A stretch of DNA of 64,000 nucleotides, from contig JAAEAF010003357.1 of NCBI GenBank assembly GCA_011037195.1, positions 62,001 through 126,000 of the forward strand. The letters run 5' to 3'. Shown here in pieces: positions 34,551 to 47,655 of the stretch (within the stretch, counting starts at the first letter, position 1; every line of letters starts with the position of its first letter). The position numbers and the translations under genes were made by a program. Under the pieces are notes generated by a model. It searched no databases. It had not been told where the DNA came from and was given only the letters and a program-made list of their open reading frames with translations. This DNA is from Triatoma infestans (lineage: Eukaryota > Arthropoda > Insecta > Hemiptera > Reduviidae).

Positions 34551-34929
34551 TCAACGAAATATCAAGTTCTGAGTGGTTAGATGTTTTATACAATGCTATC
34601 TGATTGGTTTCTTCAGAGTTTATAAAAGCGAAATTAATAAAAACAATGCACATTACCGTCAATTCGATTTGTGGGGAAAAATCTTGATGGGGGAATATAG
34701 CCAAAGAAAGTGATGGCAGAAACTAGACATAATTCTTTCCAATTAAATAGCCTTAAGAGAGACATGTCACTAGTTTTACGTATGAGGTATTATTGTCTGC
34801 TAAAGGGGAACTAGGTGATGTCGCCCTCTCAGAGAAAACTTCGTTTCCCTGGGAGTGTATAAAATTTCCCTCTGACAAATAAGGAGGAGGGATTTTTTTA
34901 ATTCTAGAACTGAGAGATATATTTTTACT
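34551..34929. other. No gene recognised
   Basis: Possible weak family A remnants; nothing else. Confidence 0.4.
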
Positions 34930-35640
34930 TTCTCTTACTCCTAGTAAGAGGAAGGAAGTATTGCGATCGTGGCGTATTTTTGAATTAAGTTTTCTCAGGA
35001 AATACAGGTTTGGGGTCCCCTGAATACGTGAAAAAAGTTTTTATCGAATGGTCCGTATGTGTATGTGTGTGTACGTTAACAAAATATCTCAGAAACGAAA
35101 AGCCGTACCAAACTCATTGTATTGTATTTAAGTACTACCATTGTATCAGACACGAGAATTTCGGGCCAAATCCTTCAACCGGAAGTGCGACTTTACTGAA
35201 TGTATTTTTTCAATTTTCGTGATGTTCTCTAAAACGACTCCAATGACTTTCTTCAAACTTCCCATACGATCTACACACATAAATACGGATCACATTTTTC
35301 CGGAAAAGTTTGTTTTTGGTCATTCTGGGGGGGGGGGGAGAGCAGCAGCGTGATGCTTTACCTCTGAAGTACCACCTCAGAATAAAATACATTAGAAGCA
35401 TTATTGGAATTCTGAATTTGTAGAAAATTGATTTACCGGAAGTACAAAATACGTTTTTGACATTTTTGCAATTTTCTCGAAAACGGTTACAACGATTTTC
35501 TTTGAACTTGGAACACTTGATGCATATATAGAAACGTATCACTTTTATTTGAAATATTTTTCTGAAAAAAATTGATTTTAGAGGCATATTGGAAGTCAAT
35601 CAGTTTGGTTAAATTTAAATTTGCAGCCTTCCTTTGTTTT
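34930..35640 (-). repeat. Family A copy, reverse, nearly complete
   Basis: Starts with 'tttctcttactcctagtaag' (34930-34949), the inverted end motif. It then has 'tctcaggaaatacaggtttg', 'ctgaatacgtgaaaaaag', a degenerate GT tract (35056-35073), 'ccggaagtgcgactttactg' (35180-35199), 'caatgactttcttcaaactt' and a second monomer with 'aaaacggttacaacgatttt' (35479-35498). A G run (35329-35339) replaces part of the linker. Confidence 0.9.
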
Positions 35641-36985
35641 GACATAGAGCGCTCCTATGTAGTAAGGCCCGCTTAGGTATAAAAACCTATCCCAGCATCA
35701 TTTTTATGACAGCCCAACTAAATCTTGTAACGTTGTAATTTTAATGAAAATTTCTAGATTAAATTGTATTAATTAGCGTAAAAGATAGGTGGTTTCATGC
35801 CACATTTTCTTTTTTAAATAAAAATTATGAATATACACATATAGGGAAACCTCACCAGTAAATATCCTAATCTATTTAACAATATTTACAAACAGCTGAT
35901 AGGCTAAACAGTTCTGCCACCACAACTACTTGGCGAGATATAATGTTTTCTGTTTTTAACAGCAACACTGGGTATATGTAGCGAGGATATATAAATATAA
36001 CAGCATACGGAGCAAAGCACTTTTCACTACATTTTTGAATACACCGGTTACGAAGTAGGTGGCTTTGGATATTTACATATGATTTAACAGGTGCTAAATA
36101 TTCGTGCTGTTGAATAAATTATTACAAAACAAAATATCAGGTGTTTATATACAAAAATTAATTTATTTAAAATGTGGTAAAGAGGATAAGGAAAGTTTAT
36201 GTTGATTTTTTTTTTTTTAGTTTAATATCCAATTTATCTTTAAATCCTAAAGATTCACTTCAAGGATTAACAAAAAAAAAAAGGATGGAATCCCAATGCT
36301 GTTTATATATATACACAATAAATATTGTACAAACTGGTCTTTCTGAAATTATGTATTTACTCAATTACAAAATAAACATTTTATATATATAGACCATTGC
36401 TATCAGAAATTGTTTACATACACTTTATTTATAAAACAAATAAGCCATAATTTCGTAAAAACACACATGAATATTGTTGTTTAATGTTTTAAAATTATTT
36501 CATTCAATTATCTTGAAAACAGAATATAATCATTCAAATGAATATTGTTTATTAACATAATTATTTATAATAATCCCTAAAGGAAATATTTGCCATTAAA
36601 ATCTCTCATTAGCGTGTTATTTTTAGGTTTCTAGTTTTATACAAACCAAAATGGGGGGGGGAGATAGTAGAATGAAATACATAACTTTCTTTTAATTTTC
36701 TAGTTACACTTTTACAAAGTGATAAAATATTTTTACATAACTTGGACTTCAATACTTTGAATTTAGTGAATGAGGGCATAAATATTACGTAATAGAAATT
36801 TACAAAAATAAGTTTAGATATTGAATCTCCGCAGTTTGTGAATTTGCTAAGAGCATCTCAGAGGATTGGCCAGGAAAACATTCACTGATTTAAGAGGTCG
36901 TTTGTGTAAAAATTTTTTTTACAGGAAGTACCGCTGGTGTGGCAACTGAACTAAAATGAAATATTGTACTCAGGTGTGTTGAATA
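35641..36985. other. No gene recognised
   Basis: AT-rich. The frame at 36174-36392 has no recognisable content. Confidence 0.5.
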
Positions 36986-36987
36986 TG

Positions 36988-37060
36988 ATGGACAGTGTTG
37001 TTTTTTAATGAAAAAACACTGTCCGGGAGGCTGGCAGGGCACTGAGAAGTCTTCGGGCGC
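36988..37060 (+). mobile_element. SINE body fragment
   Basis: 'cagtgttgttttttaatg' then 'aacactgtccgggaggctgg' and 'actgagaagtcttcgg' align with 57230-57293 of the SINE at 57103. Both contain the CAGTGTT...AACACTG hairpin. The tRNA-like head is missing here. Confidence 0.75.
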
Positions 37061-37379
37061 CATAGATGTATTGTCGCGCCTAAATATAACACGAATATAT
37101 AAAAATAATGTAAAGATGCAAATAATGAGAATGTCTATGCTCCCTGCGTTTATAACCTGTTCTCACTGGTACAAAACTTCAAATCAGTGTTAATCTGGAA
37201 TTTGTTTTGCAATATATTCTAGTTTACACGTATTGTACTAGATGTCGGGCTAGTTACAGTTGAATAATATTACTTTGTGACTTGTGAGAAATCGTAACGG
37301 TTGTTTTCGCTTTCACTCAATTGTGATTAAAAGTATAACTTCACTCACTATATTTCATTTAGTAATTGTCATATTATTT

Positions 37380-37605
37380 ATTATACGGTTGCAGGAAAAA
37401 GTTTTTTTTTTTAATTGTTCTGTTTGTGTGTACGTGTAGCCTAAACCCAGCTTCAGAACTGAAAATCGCAAAATTTCAAATTTGATATTTGATTGAGATC
37501 TATCCGTGGACCCCCTTACAACAAGATTTTAGATATGAACCTGATACCTATTTGACAAAAAATCTGACAATACTTTTTTCAAAACTAGAATTTTTTTTCT
37601 AACTG
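37380..37605 (-). repeat. Family A copy, reverse, diverged
   Basis: 'gtgtgtgtacgtgtagcc' tract followed by 'actgaaaatcgcaaaatttc' and 'aatttgatatttgattgag', matching the segment next to the microsatellite in reverse copies. Confidence 0.55.
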
Positions 37606-39239
37606 AAACAATTGAACGTGGGGTCCGTACTCTGACAGAAGACTACCATATCAGAATTAAAAGACAAGAACTTAACCTAAGGCATAAAACGCTTTGAAGA
37701 ATAACTGTTTACATTTAAAGAAACATATTTGAAATTTCTGTAGATATCTCAGCGTATCCAGTCAATCCAGTTCAAAGTCCTGCAAAAATCCCTAGATGTC
37801 CACAGGCAGTGGCAACCTTGCTAAGTGCACCTTAAAAGATCTATAGGGAACGTAATCATCTGTAAAGTGTAAGTATGAATAAATGATTGTGAGAGTTTAT
37901 CCGTGAATATGCCAAACCCACGTAGTTGTGACATATTAACTATCACTGCAAGTCTATATTTACTGTGTAAATGTGGGGAACAGCCGCAGCGCCAAGATCC
38001 CTAATGAATTTGGCTAAACCACTTCCTTCTCAAGGGACTTCAGAACCTTAGGCCCTTATTTACGTATACGCCTCCCAATCATAGTCACTCAAAGATCTTG
38101 AAATCCCATTTGTAAGAGATATTTACAAATGAAGAAATTCTATTTCCTCTGACATTACTACCTCAGTAGATTTTCTTTCTTCTCCCATCCTTTGATAGGG
38201 TGTATTCCTTGCCAAACACTTTTGTAGCACCGCAGTTTCTGATCTGTTATCTATTATAATCTATCTACTAATGTGGCAGTGTGTAAGTGAAAAAAGTATA
38301 GCCTGGTGGGAATGACATCACACGGGATCTTCTCTACTCTTTTGTTTCTTTGTTTCTATTTTTAGCGAATTTACTTTCTACCAATACATTTACTAACAGC
38401 ACCTAAGTAGTATGTAAATTAATAATAATAATAATAATATAAAATTTCGAAATTCAATAACATTTTTTAATTGGAAGTTAAGAAACGCATGAAGAGGAAT
38501 TCGTGATAAATGCAAAAAAAATATCTCCCTTCAGAAAAATGAATCACGGGAAACTACACTATAAACCTAGGCGATATGAACAGGATGTAAAATGTTATGC
38601 AGACGTTGCAACTCTAAAATTTTGTTTAACAACAGTGGGAGGGGGGAAGAGATTATAAAGAGTTAATGATGTAGCCGTTTTGTTTTGAACCAAACACAAG
38701 GACCTCCCCTCCCCGGACGACCAATTGCTTCAACAACTACCCCTCACACACATATATATTCCCCTATTATATAAAGTTCAGGTTCTCCAAAAGTAAAATT
38801 GTTTGGGGTGCCGCGGGCCGAATAGGGACGGACATACCCTGTTAGTAATTAAGCTGAGTTTGGAGTATAACACTTTTGCAGCAAATAGTTGATATAGATA
38901 AGGGATCCCCATTATAATCTCCGCCTTAGCTCCATAGTAAAATCTAGCTGACTTGGTCAGATTTGTTCACTGTTGCTTTACCACGCCCCGCCCCACATAA
39001 CTGGGAGAATTTCTCCCACTCCTGGTGGAATTGCCCGCCACAATCTGCATATACCAGCTCATCTTCATTATATCATTTGTTATTACTTTATCGATGCGCT
39101 AAATTATCTACTGAATTTCAATTATCATAAATGGTAATGTGGGCCAGAATAAAGAGAGACAGAAAAAAAAGTTAATTATCCAATCTACTAAAGTGGGACT
39201 TCAAGCTTAACAATGCAGCTAACCACAGACCCCTATGGA
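37606..39239. other. No gene recognised
   Basis: An AAT tract (38421-38439) and unclassified sequence; no coding or structured element supported. Confidence 0.5.
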
Positions 39240-39442
39240 AAATCCATTGTCACATAACAATTGTTAAATAAAAGTGACAAATCGCAAAAGAAACCATCAG
39301 CAAAAGATGCCCTACCAGTTGTCGGATTTTGACCGAATCCGTCGCTGTCGGATGCAATAGTGGAAACTGAACGGAAATCATGTTTGAGCATCTGGCAATT
39401 ATTCGATTTGGAAATATTTTGTCTTCCCCGCACACAGACACA

Positions 39443-39480
<38 letters not shown>

Positions 39481-39560
39481 AACTTTCTCAACATATTTTT
39501 CGTGAAATAATATTTACGGATGAAAATGCAAATTACAAACATTGTTTGATTTCATCACAA
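39240..39560 (+). repeat. Family A copy, forward, with long CA tract
   Basis: 'ttgtcggattttgaccgaatcc' (39317-39338), 'gcaatagtggaaactgaacgg' and 'atttggaaatattttgtc' run directly into a CA tract (39431-39479), the family's fixed microsatellite position. The usual 'ggacctcaaaac' end is missing. Confidence 0.8.
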
Positions 39561-40040
39561 CACTTCCTACTTACAGCTGTAAGAGAGAGTAAAACTGCTT
39601 ACAGTGTTTTCTTTCTTTAATAATGCATTTTGCCAATGAAACTACAGAAATCTAGCTTTTAAAAAACAGCTACTAAAAAAAATAATTAAATCTAACGTGC
39701 TATTTCAATAAATTGACAAAACGATTGTCGTATTGACAGAAATAAATAACAAATCTGATGTGCAACACTCACAAGACTTATTCATACTCCCACCACTTGA
39801 ATACAGTTACATTATAAAATGACAAATTTTCTTTCAATTACAAATTCTGTGCATTTGTCCCCTAACATAAAATGCAGGTGGTGGGTGGGGTGGGGTGTGT
39901 GGGGACAGATGCCAACCTACCAACCGAGGAAGGTAGAGAATGATTAAATTGCACGAGCACCAATAATATTGAACGAACACATTTGAATTTAACGTCAAAA
40001 ACCATCTAAAAATTATGTCTTCAGAAAATATTGACAAATA
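39561..40040. other. Low-copy repeat and end motif
   Basis: A degraded family A end motif (39755-39790) and the 39880-39990 segment shared with 29030-29120. No gene. Confidence 0.5.
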
Positions 40041-40345
40041 AAATTGATAGGTTTATATTTGTGCAGTTAGCATGCCAAGTTTAAAAAAAGAACCTTTATA
40101 GTAGTTTTCAAGAAAATTCCAAAACTTACTCTGTAAAATATAGAGTTTGTAGAAAACCACAGAGAAGTGGTACAAAATTAGCGGAAGCTTGGCGCTAATG
40201 TTTTCTTCCGGAAGTCTCCAAACAAACATTTTCCCATAAAAATATTTCAAATAAAAGTGACAGGTATTTATAGTATAGACAGAATATAAAGTTTAGAAAA
40301 AATCGTTGGAGCCGTTTTCGGGCAACACTGAAATCGCGTAAAACT
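40041..40345 (+). repeat. Family A monomers, forward
   Basis: 'catgccaagtttaaaaaaag' (40071-40090) and, one unit later, 'ataaagtttagaaaaaatcg' (40286-40305), each with its 'gccgttttcgggc' or related partner. 'cttccggaagtctcc' (40205-40219) lies between. Confidence 0.8.
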
Positions 40346-40353
40346 GGAAAAAA

Positions 40354-41340
40354 ATCTGGTGTGAAACACTCACACAACTTTCTCTTACTCCAGTTTTCAA
40401 AACTATAATTGACAAATTTTATAGTTTGGGTACCAAATTTAATGAAATTCGTCGAAAACTGTTCAGTAAAAGCGCACTTCCGGTTTACTAATTTCTTTGA
40501 AACTCGGAATATTAGCCACCGATTTACTTCTAATTAATTTTCTTTGGATGATAGAATTCTATCATCAACTATGATAGCTCTTTAGAGAAAAACATAAACC
40601 CAACCCTACCCCATAAGCCATCTTAAATGAATTTTCCCAGAGAAATGTTTTAAATAAAAGTTGTAGATCCTTGTATGTGTAGTTTACATAGGAAGTTTCA
40701 AGAAAATCGGCGGAGCCATTTTTGAGAAAATTTGAAAAAAAATGAAAAAATAATTTAGTAAAGTGATAAAGTAAACCACTTCCAGTTATCCGATTTTTTT
40801 CAAACTCGGAATTTCAACAACAAATCCAATTTTAATTAATATTATTTAGATGACAAAACTGTCTAATAAACTGAAATAGCACTTTAGATGGAAACCAAAC
40901 CCCACCCCTCCCCCATAACTGCCCATACATGAATTTTCCCAGAGAAATGTTTCAAATAAAAGTTGTAGCTCTTTGTATGTATAGTTGATATACCAAGTTT
41001 GAAGAAAATCGTTGGAGCCATTTTTGAGAAAATCGCAAAAAAGTAAAAAGCAAAACTAGTAAAGTGGTACTTCCGGTTGAGGAATTTTGACAGATAAGGC
41101 AGAGTCAGATCCCATGGTGATTCCTAAAGGGAATATCAAGTTTCAACATACTGCGGTTTTTCGTTTCGTTTTGAGCTATGCTGTTCACACACACACACAC
41201 ACACACACATACAGACCATTTGCTAAAAACGACTTTTTTGGACTCAGGGGACCTCAAAACGGATATTTCCGGTGAAAACTCGATATCGAAATTTGACACG
41301 ATTACAATACTTCCTCCTACTAGGAGTAAAAGGAAGTAAA
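40354..41340 (+). repeat. Family A long form, copy 1
   Basis: Starts 'aatctggtgtgaaacactca' and 'caactttctcttactcc' (left end) and finishes 'ttcctcctactaggagtaaa' and 'aggaagtaaa' (right end); the ends are inverted relatives. Inside are three rounds of the 'gaattttcccagagaaatgt', 'aagttt(c/g)aagaaaatcg' and 'cttccggttga' modules, one CA tract (41188-41209), 'gaccatttgctaaaaacg' and 'aggggacctcaaaac'. It is colinear with 60245-61172. No open frame of note, so it is non-autonomous. Confidence 0.9.
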
Positions 41341-41645
41341 AATAAGTAAAATCGCATTTCCGGTTGATGGATTTTGCCCGAACCTTCGCATCAGATGCGG
41401 TGGTAGTATCTAAACGGAACAGCAAGTTTGAGCTTTTGGGGTGGTCATTTATCGTTTTTGAGATATTTTTCATACAAAATCACATATCCGAGACCAATGG
41501 TGAATGGGTAAATGAAAACAGTTTGTCTCAGTTTTCACAACTCAACAGAACTCAAAACATACATTTTCGGTAAAAATTCAATTGCGGATAATTTGTCACG
41601 ATCGCGATACTTCCTCTTTCTGAAGGTGAGAGAAAGTAAAAATTG
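41341..41645 (+). repeat. Family A copy, forward, short form
   Basis: 'aaaatcgcatttccggttga' (41348-41367), 'cgcatcagatgcggtgg', 'tcgtttttgagatatttttc' (41452-41471), 'cagaactcaaaacatac' and 'gatacttcctctttctgaag' follow directly behind the long copy. The CA tract is absent here. Confidence 0.85.
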
Positions 41646-42559
41646 CTAAATACGGAAAAAGTGAGTGAACATTGTTCTTTGAAAAACAAATAAATAAATA
41701 ATGAAGAAAAGAACCGTCGGAAAATCTCAAAAGAAACTTGAAAGAAGAGAAAAGTAAAAGGAAAAGCCGCCAGTGAAATGTAAATTAAGCGCTAGAATAC
41801 TAGAAAAGAAAGGATAAAAAGGAACAATGTAGTGCCATAATTAATATTGTGAAAAGGAGGGGGGACTTCCATAGAAGAAAACTCAACGCATGTAGCAAAA
41901 GCTGGAAGGATGGGAAAGTTGTAAAAGATAAGAAAGTATGAATGGTTAGATAGGCAGTCGTGGAAGGCAAAGTGTTTTTATAGCTATCAGAAGAAGCGTT
42001 GGAAGATTACAACAGACAGCTTAACCCTAGGCGGGAAGTGAGTACCGGAGAATGTTCAGCGTTATAGTGTAAATAAATAAATTTTAAAAGAACCAAAAAG
42101 TCAGGGAAACTCGCTACTAGTTGTATGTCCTAGACATGTCATTACCCAATGGAAATTTGGAATCATCTTGGGAGTGCTAGACGTAAAATGTGCGCACTAG
42201 TAAAATTGTTTTGGGATGATTGAGGCCAAGTTCCATTAAGGAAGAGATTACCTCCAAGGAAATGCTGCAGTAAATGTTGTTTTACCTGTTAAAATGGCTC
42301 AGGGCGCCCCATTAAAAAAAAAAAGCTTTAAAATAGAAGCAGTTGCAAGCAAACAAGTTCCTTCGGGACTCATAATTAAGCTCACATGGGACTTATAAAT
42401 AGTGAATCACAAGAAAAACCATATTCAAAGTATTTATGAGTTTCCACCGAAAATGAATGTATTTATGCTGTAATAGTATTGGGGACAAGAAGATATTGGT
42501 TAAGTCCTATGATAACAATTAAATTGAAGCACTTTTACAAGGTCAGTAATAGTTTTAAG
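41646..42559. other. No gene recognised
   Basis: Purine-rich patches (41690-41870), nothing supported. Confidence 0.5.
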
Positions 42560-42970
42560 CTTTTTTCTTAAAAAATAAAAAATCTGGTGTGAATCATTCA
42601 TCAGACTTTCTGTAAATGCAATTTTTACAATTATAACTGTTACATTTTCTTTAAATTTGTAATGTTTACTAAACGTTTACTTAGGCGAATTACATTATAA
42701 ACGTGCGGGGGGAGGGGGGATTATACTACTTTACCTGACAGCGCCAGCTGTTTTTGTACTCTAGAAAAATGTTTCTTAAAAAAACGGGAATATTAAAAGT
42801 CGAGCTTGCAATTTTTCGTTTCTGAAATATGTTGTTCACACACACCAAAACGTACTGAATATTCGCTAAAAACATTATTTTTGTACCGTAGGATTTACAA
42901 AATATTATATTTTGGAGAATCGCAATTTCGAAAATTTGACCCGAACCCAATAATTGATGACATCTCTTAC
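42560..42970 (+). repeat. Family A copy, forward, deleted
   Basis: Left end 'atctggtgtgaatcattcat' (42587-42606) and the right half with 'tttttcgtttctgaaatatg', 'cacacacaccaaaacg' and 'tcgcaatttcgaaaatttg' (42919-42937). The middle modules are missing. Confidence 0.75.
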
Positions 42971-43589
42971 GGTAATTTTACTTAAAATATTTCCATTAAA
43001 CTGAACTTTTTATACATATAAGTGGTGGGGATTATAATTTTTTGTATTTTTAAGATTAAAGTTTCACCTGAATTTGACTACATTGTGCGCGCTCTTCAGG
43101 CGTAAACACGCAGACAAACTCTAGCTGAACAGCACATACTTCCATCTGAATGTTCCTACATATTTACAGAGACAATTACATAGAAATTAACAAACACTGA
43201 CCTAAGGAAGCTCCATAAAGAAGGCGATATAGAGCTTTCAGAAAGCTGTGGATATGCCAGTTTAGCCGCTCCATCCCCCTTACATAGCTAAATCTTCGCA
43301 CAACACACCCTCTCATCATTTGATCCATGAAATCATTAGACCCATTAGAGTTTACTTCAGACATAATTTTTCTCTGAAAACCACATCGCAGAAAAAGTCA
43401 CCATGTCATAAATCATTTATTTCCGCTATTGCAATTTTCGGTCAAACAATAATTTAGCTCTCCTATTAAAAGATCGGGAAAATTACATTTGACAGTTAAA
43501 GATTTATGCCCTAAATATCCAACAGGTTATAATCCCCACTACCTTTATCTATAATGGTAAGAGCAATAAAGTTTATTCAAAATTACACG
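42971..43589. other. No gene recognised
   Basis: The minus frame 43176-43364 has no recognisable domain. Confidence 0.45.
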
Positions 43590-43865
43590 AGAATGTCGTG
43601 TGATTGTTTCACACAAGTTTTTTTTTTATCATATTTTCAAAATTGAAGTTTTCACGGAAATATGCGTATTTTTTTTTTTTGAAAATTGTCTTTGCTTGTG
43701 TGTGTGTGTGTGTGTGTGTATGTGAGCAGAGCTCAGAAACGAATAATCGCATGAAGTTTAAAGTTGATATTTCATTATTCGGCATCACTAGGTGATCCCA
43801 CAAAAAGTTATCTATTAAAATTTCCTCCACCGGAAGTACCATTTCAATGAGTGCAAGAGGATTGT
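43590..43865 (-). repeat. Family A copy, reverse
   Basis: 'gtgtgattgtttcacacaag' end, 'ttgaagttttcacggaaata', GT tract (43696-43720), 'gctcagaaacgaataatcgc', 'atgaagtttaaagttgatat' and 'caccggaagtaccatttc' (43829-43846). Confidence 0.85.
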
Positions 43866-45139
43866 TCGCGTTTATGAACCATTTAGAAGTGTGAGAATTG
43901 CAAAAAAGAGAAAATCGTATGAATTTTTCACACTAGATTATTTTTTTTTAAATATTTTAGAATACTGAGTACAAGGTTGTTAACAGAAATACATCGGACA
44001 GGAACAACACAAACAAAAAACAAAAATTTACCTGGAAAACATCATTACTATCGATACTGATATCGATGCAGGTTTCCTTTTCCCAGCTACAATCCTATTA
44101 ATTACAAAACAAAGTATGAGAGAGATAAATCTACAAAGATGAAATTACAGAATCATTTTGACATAAAACATCAAACATAAAGCAATTTTTTTTTTTTGCA
44201 TGAAACTGGGAATCATTGAAATTACCATTTCTCGAAAGAGATCAGTAAACGATTCATGAATATCTTTTTTTAAAAATCGCATTTTCATTATTTAGGTTGC
44301 CGACTGCGTTTTTTTGTTTACCTAATTTAACGAATGTTCTTATCTACTTACCCGAAAAACACTGTCTAAACAGTTTTAATGTACAATATTAACTGAAAGA
44401 CTAAAAGAAATTTAAACGAGCTTTTATAATAGCTAGTGGAAATCAGAAAGGGCGGGGATTTTGAAAGAAAAATAAATAAATATAAAAAAAGGTTGCGGGG
44501 GGGGCTTCAAATATACGGTCACGCACGCTATGGTTGGCGTGGTGACGTCACCGCATTATGACGTTCCTTTTCGCAAGACCCGCCACCCTTACCAGCTCGC
44601 CCCCTAGATACAACTCCCTCCAAATCAATTATTTACAGAAAGGTACTACCTTTCGTGTAGCATCAAAATTAAAGTCAACAACAAACTTTAGATAGGATTC
44701 AGACTTTTTCGTAATAAAAAAAAAAAAAAAAAATAACAGAAAGACAAGAGCGTCCTCGAATGGAACCGATCGATTCGTAATAAAGGACAAACATTATAAA
44801 TGTTATTTATTATTAGATAATGATCTATTATTCGTCCAAAAAAAGTCACCAAAATAGAACAAAAAGAAAAAAAATCAAACATATTGTACAGATATAACTT
44901 CAATGATACTAATAATAATATAAATTACTAACTGAATGTCGATTTGCTAATCGATTGTTCTGAGTTCACATTATAAATAATTAAAAAAAGGTTTACATGT
45001 AGATTCAAAAAGTTGTCTACCATTGGCGTTTCAATCTAATTTATTGACAATTCTCTTCGAACATGGAATTTTAAGCTTGGTGAGTGACTGATGTGCTTTT
45101 CAGATTGTCGGCTTTTATTTCATTTCTCTTACCGATAGA
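43866..45139. other. No gene recognised
   Basis: A-rich and T-rich runs; a locally GC-richer patch at 44500-44620 without any recognisable feature. Confidence 0.5.
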
Positions 45140-45320
45140 GCCAGTTTCTAGATGAGAGACTGATTGTCGCAATTCAAGCCCATTCGCCAACATTGTAGTG
45201 GATGAAGGAGGGTGTAATGAGTAGTTGATGTGCGCTTGGAGATTCAATGGTAGCGCCTTGATAGGGCTGCCAAAAGAACTATGAAGTCCAGCTTTTGTGT
45301 CACAATGATTGATTCCATAA
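45140..45320 (+). repeat. Family B dispersed repeat, copy 2
   Basis: 'caagcccattcgccaacatt', 'gagggtgtaatgagtagttg', 'atgtgcgcttggag', 'tggtagcgcctt' and 'gtccagcttttg' align with 16225-16440. Confidence 0.75.
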
Positions 45321-45454
45321 AATTAGCATTACATATAAATAAAGGTGGTAAGGATTTTACTTGTTTACCTCGTAGCGATCTCTACTCAATCGCTTATGGT
45401 CACACTTTGTAAAGGGAGTTTAAATTAGGACCAATTGTGGAAAAGTCCCACCAG

Positions 45455-45785
45455 AACACTCCAAAAATCAATTTTTCCGGAACAATGAGGCAAACAAAAA
45501 TGGTAGGTGGATATTTGTGCAGTTAGCTTGCCAAGTTTAAAGGAATCACCAATTTCGAGAAAATTACTGAGAAAACTCAGAATTCTGGAGTCTGTAATTC
45601 ACTCTTTACAATGTGTATTTTTATTTTGAGGGATTAAAATAATATTTTTATAATGAGGGACCCTCGATATGTGTGTCATGCCAAGTTTTAAGAAAATCGT
45701 AGGAGCCATTTTTGATCTTGTCAGATGTAATTGTATTTCTGCTTTTTTGATATTTTGTATTCACACACACACACACTAGAAGCAA
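45455..45785 (+). repeat. Family A copy, forward, internally deleted
   Basis: 'aatcaatttttccggaac', 'gttagcttgccaagtttaaa' (45521-45540), a second 'atgccaagttttaagaaaat' (45678-45697), then 'tgatattttgtattcacac' and a CA tract (45761-45775). Confidence 0.8.
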
Positions 45786-47655
45786 GAAAAAGTGAAGATA
45801 TTTGTGAGGAAACAATTTTCCGTTTTTTAAATGAATTATTACTGAAGATCCGCTGTGGCAATATTGACGCTCAGCTTCTAATGAACCACTAAACTGAAGG
45901 CAAAATATAATTTCATTGGCAATTATGAAAGTAAAAAAAGGAAGTCACAATTAGGTTAACCCTCATTCACTCCCGTGAGGCAGGGTTCAATAATTAAAGG
46001 CAGTGGCAACTCCAGCCCGGGGTTATTATATTTCTCTCCCAACTAAATTAGTTTTTCATCCAGGTCATCCAGCCTTCCAGCATCTAAATTGTAATTTTCT
46101 AGGTTGTTTAATAATAAGAGCTTATTGGACGAAAGTTGCATTAGCAGAAATGCATGGTATAACTTTTACGACGATAGTTATACGATGATTGATTGATTTG
46201 CAAATTTCCTAGTTCTTCAGATCTATATATATATATGTACATGTTTTGCAAAGATTTAGGGGTAAGTGGTAAAATGGAACACCAACTGCGTTGTGGGAGA
46301 TTATTTCGGCCACTTGTAGGTCAGTGAAAATTATATAATATATATTTGTCTAAGTGTAGAAATATGCAGACGGAAGATATGTATGTTATGTCGAACGTAG
46401 TATCATCGAGTTACTAAAAAAAAAAGGATATATGAGCTACTAGGAGTTCTAATGTGTTTGACACGGCTGGCGCCCCAAGATACACAGATATCAGTAGCTT
46501 TCGATAAAAACAGTCCATCTGCGTTAGTTTTTGATCCTACGATAGAGCTATGAGAGCAATGATCCAGAACTTGGTTCCTGGTTTGTATGTCTACGGTTCA
46601 GCTCTCGATGGAAGGGGCAATCTTGGTGGCTACTGTAGAATGATTTGATGACGTTGGCTTGAAAAAAGGGTCCCAACTGGTGGATCAAATTATCTTGGAT
46701 TCTCTGGGACTCCTGCATTATCATATTTACGTTTGATAATCTTTGTTTATTTGTACAATTTAATTTAAAAACCTTATCTATTATTATTTATTTCCTTTTT
46801 TTCTTTGCTTCAAGTTTATGGTTATACTAGTTTTTTAACATTAATGTCTTTGTGGATGTGTTCTTAACGTGAATGCCATTGGACTTGTAATTGTCTCATG
46901 ATATTGATCAATAAACTGTGTTCTTTAGCTTAGCAGCCTCATCGACTCGGAAACTAAAAAGTTCGCCAATGAGGGTTACACTAAACCCAAGCAGCAGATA
47001 TAACAACCTCTGCAGGCAATGATTGGGAAATATGTGGGAATAGCGACGAGGTGTTACAATTAATGACTATTCAAATTTTGGTTGGGAAGCGATATGTGAA
47101 AGTGCCAAATGAAGATCAAATCCCTTAGATCTAGAGAAACTCGGTGAGTTACAATGAAGTGTCAGTTTGTCAGAATGTAAAATGTATTCACCTCTTAAGA
47201 GTGAGTAAGTGATTATGGTGGTAATCTACATTCTGTCTATGGGCAAGATAAACCCACAACTAGTTGCATTTCTTCACCTATATCACAGGCCCTATAAGAT
47301 TTGAGTGTGTGTTGGAAGTATTTACCGTGTTTTAATCTGGACTTATAGACATATTCCAAGATCGTCCTAAAGAAATAGCCAGCCCACTTGTCCCCAATGG
47401 TGTGGTTGGGATACCCGACGTGGATAGGCCGCTACTCCTCCTTATGGGGGAAAGCAGACACACGTCCTAGGCCCAAATTTCTCTTACGACTATTTAAGAA
47501 AAAAAGTTGGTTGCAACAAAACAACCTGCAACTAAAGGCAATAAAATAGTTGTCCCTGCACCAGTCTTTGTTATGCGAACTTCAGAAGCTGGTGCATATT
47601 CTGTCGTTTTTTGCACTTAACAATTTAGCAAATTAAGTATAATAACTTTAAGGGC
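45786..47655. other. No gene recognised
   Basis: Longest stretch without family A. Small frames at 46003-46188 and elsewhere match nothing. A phrase reading LYVYGSALDGRGNLGGYC (near 46590) recalls the start of an RNase H domain but no further blocks follow. Confidence 0.4.

Noticed and set aside
39233..39477. Overlapping minus-strand frames starting MCVCVCVC
   Set aside because: They begin in the CA/GT tract of a family A copy; the downstream peptide is family A in antisense.
40354..41340. Family A as a classical Helitron
   Set aside because: No 5' TC/3' CTRR termini or consistent A-T insertion site could be identified; the inverted end motifs argue against simple Helitron ends.
46560..46640. 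Start of an RNase H domain (GSALDGRG phrase)
   Set aside because: No further RNase H blocks follow in any frame, so the resemblance is too short.
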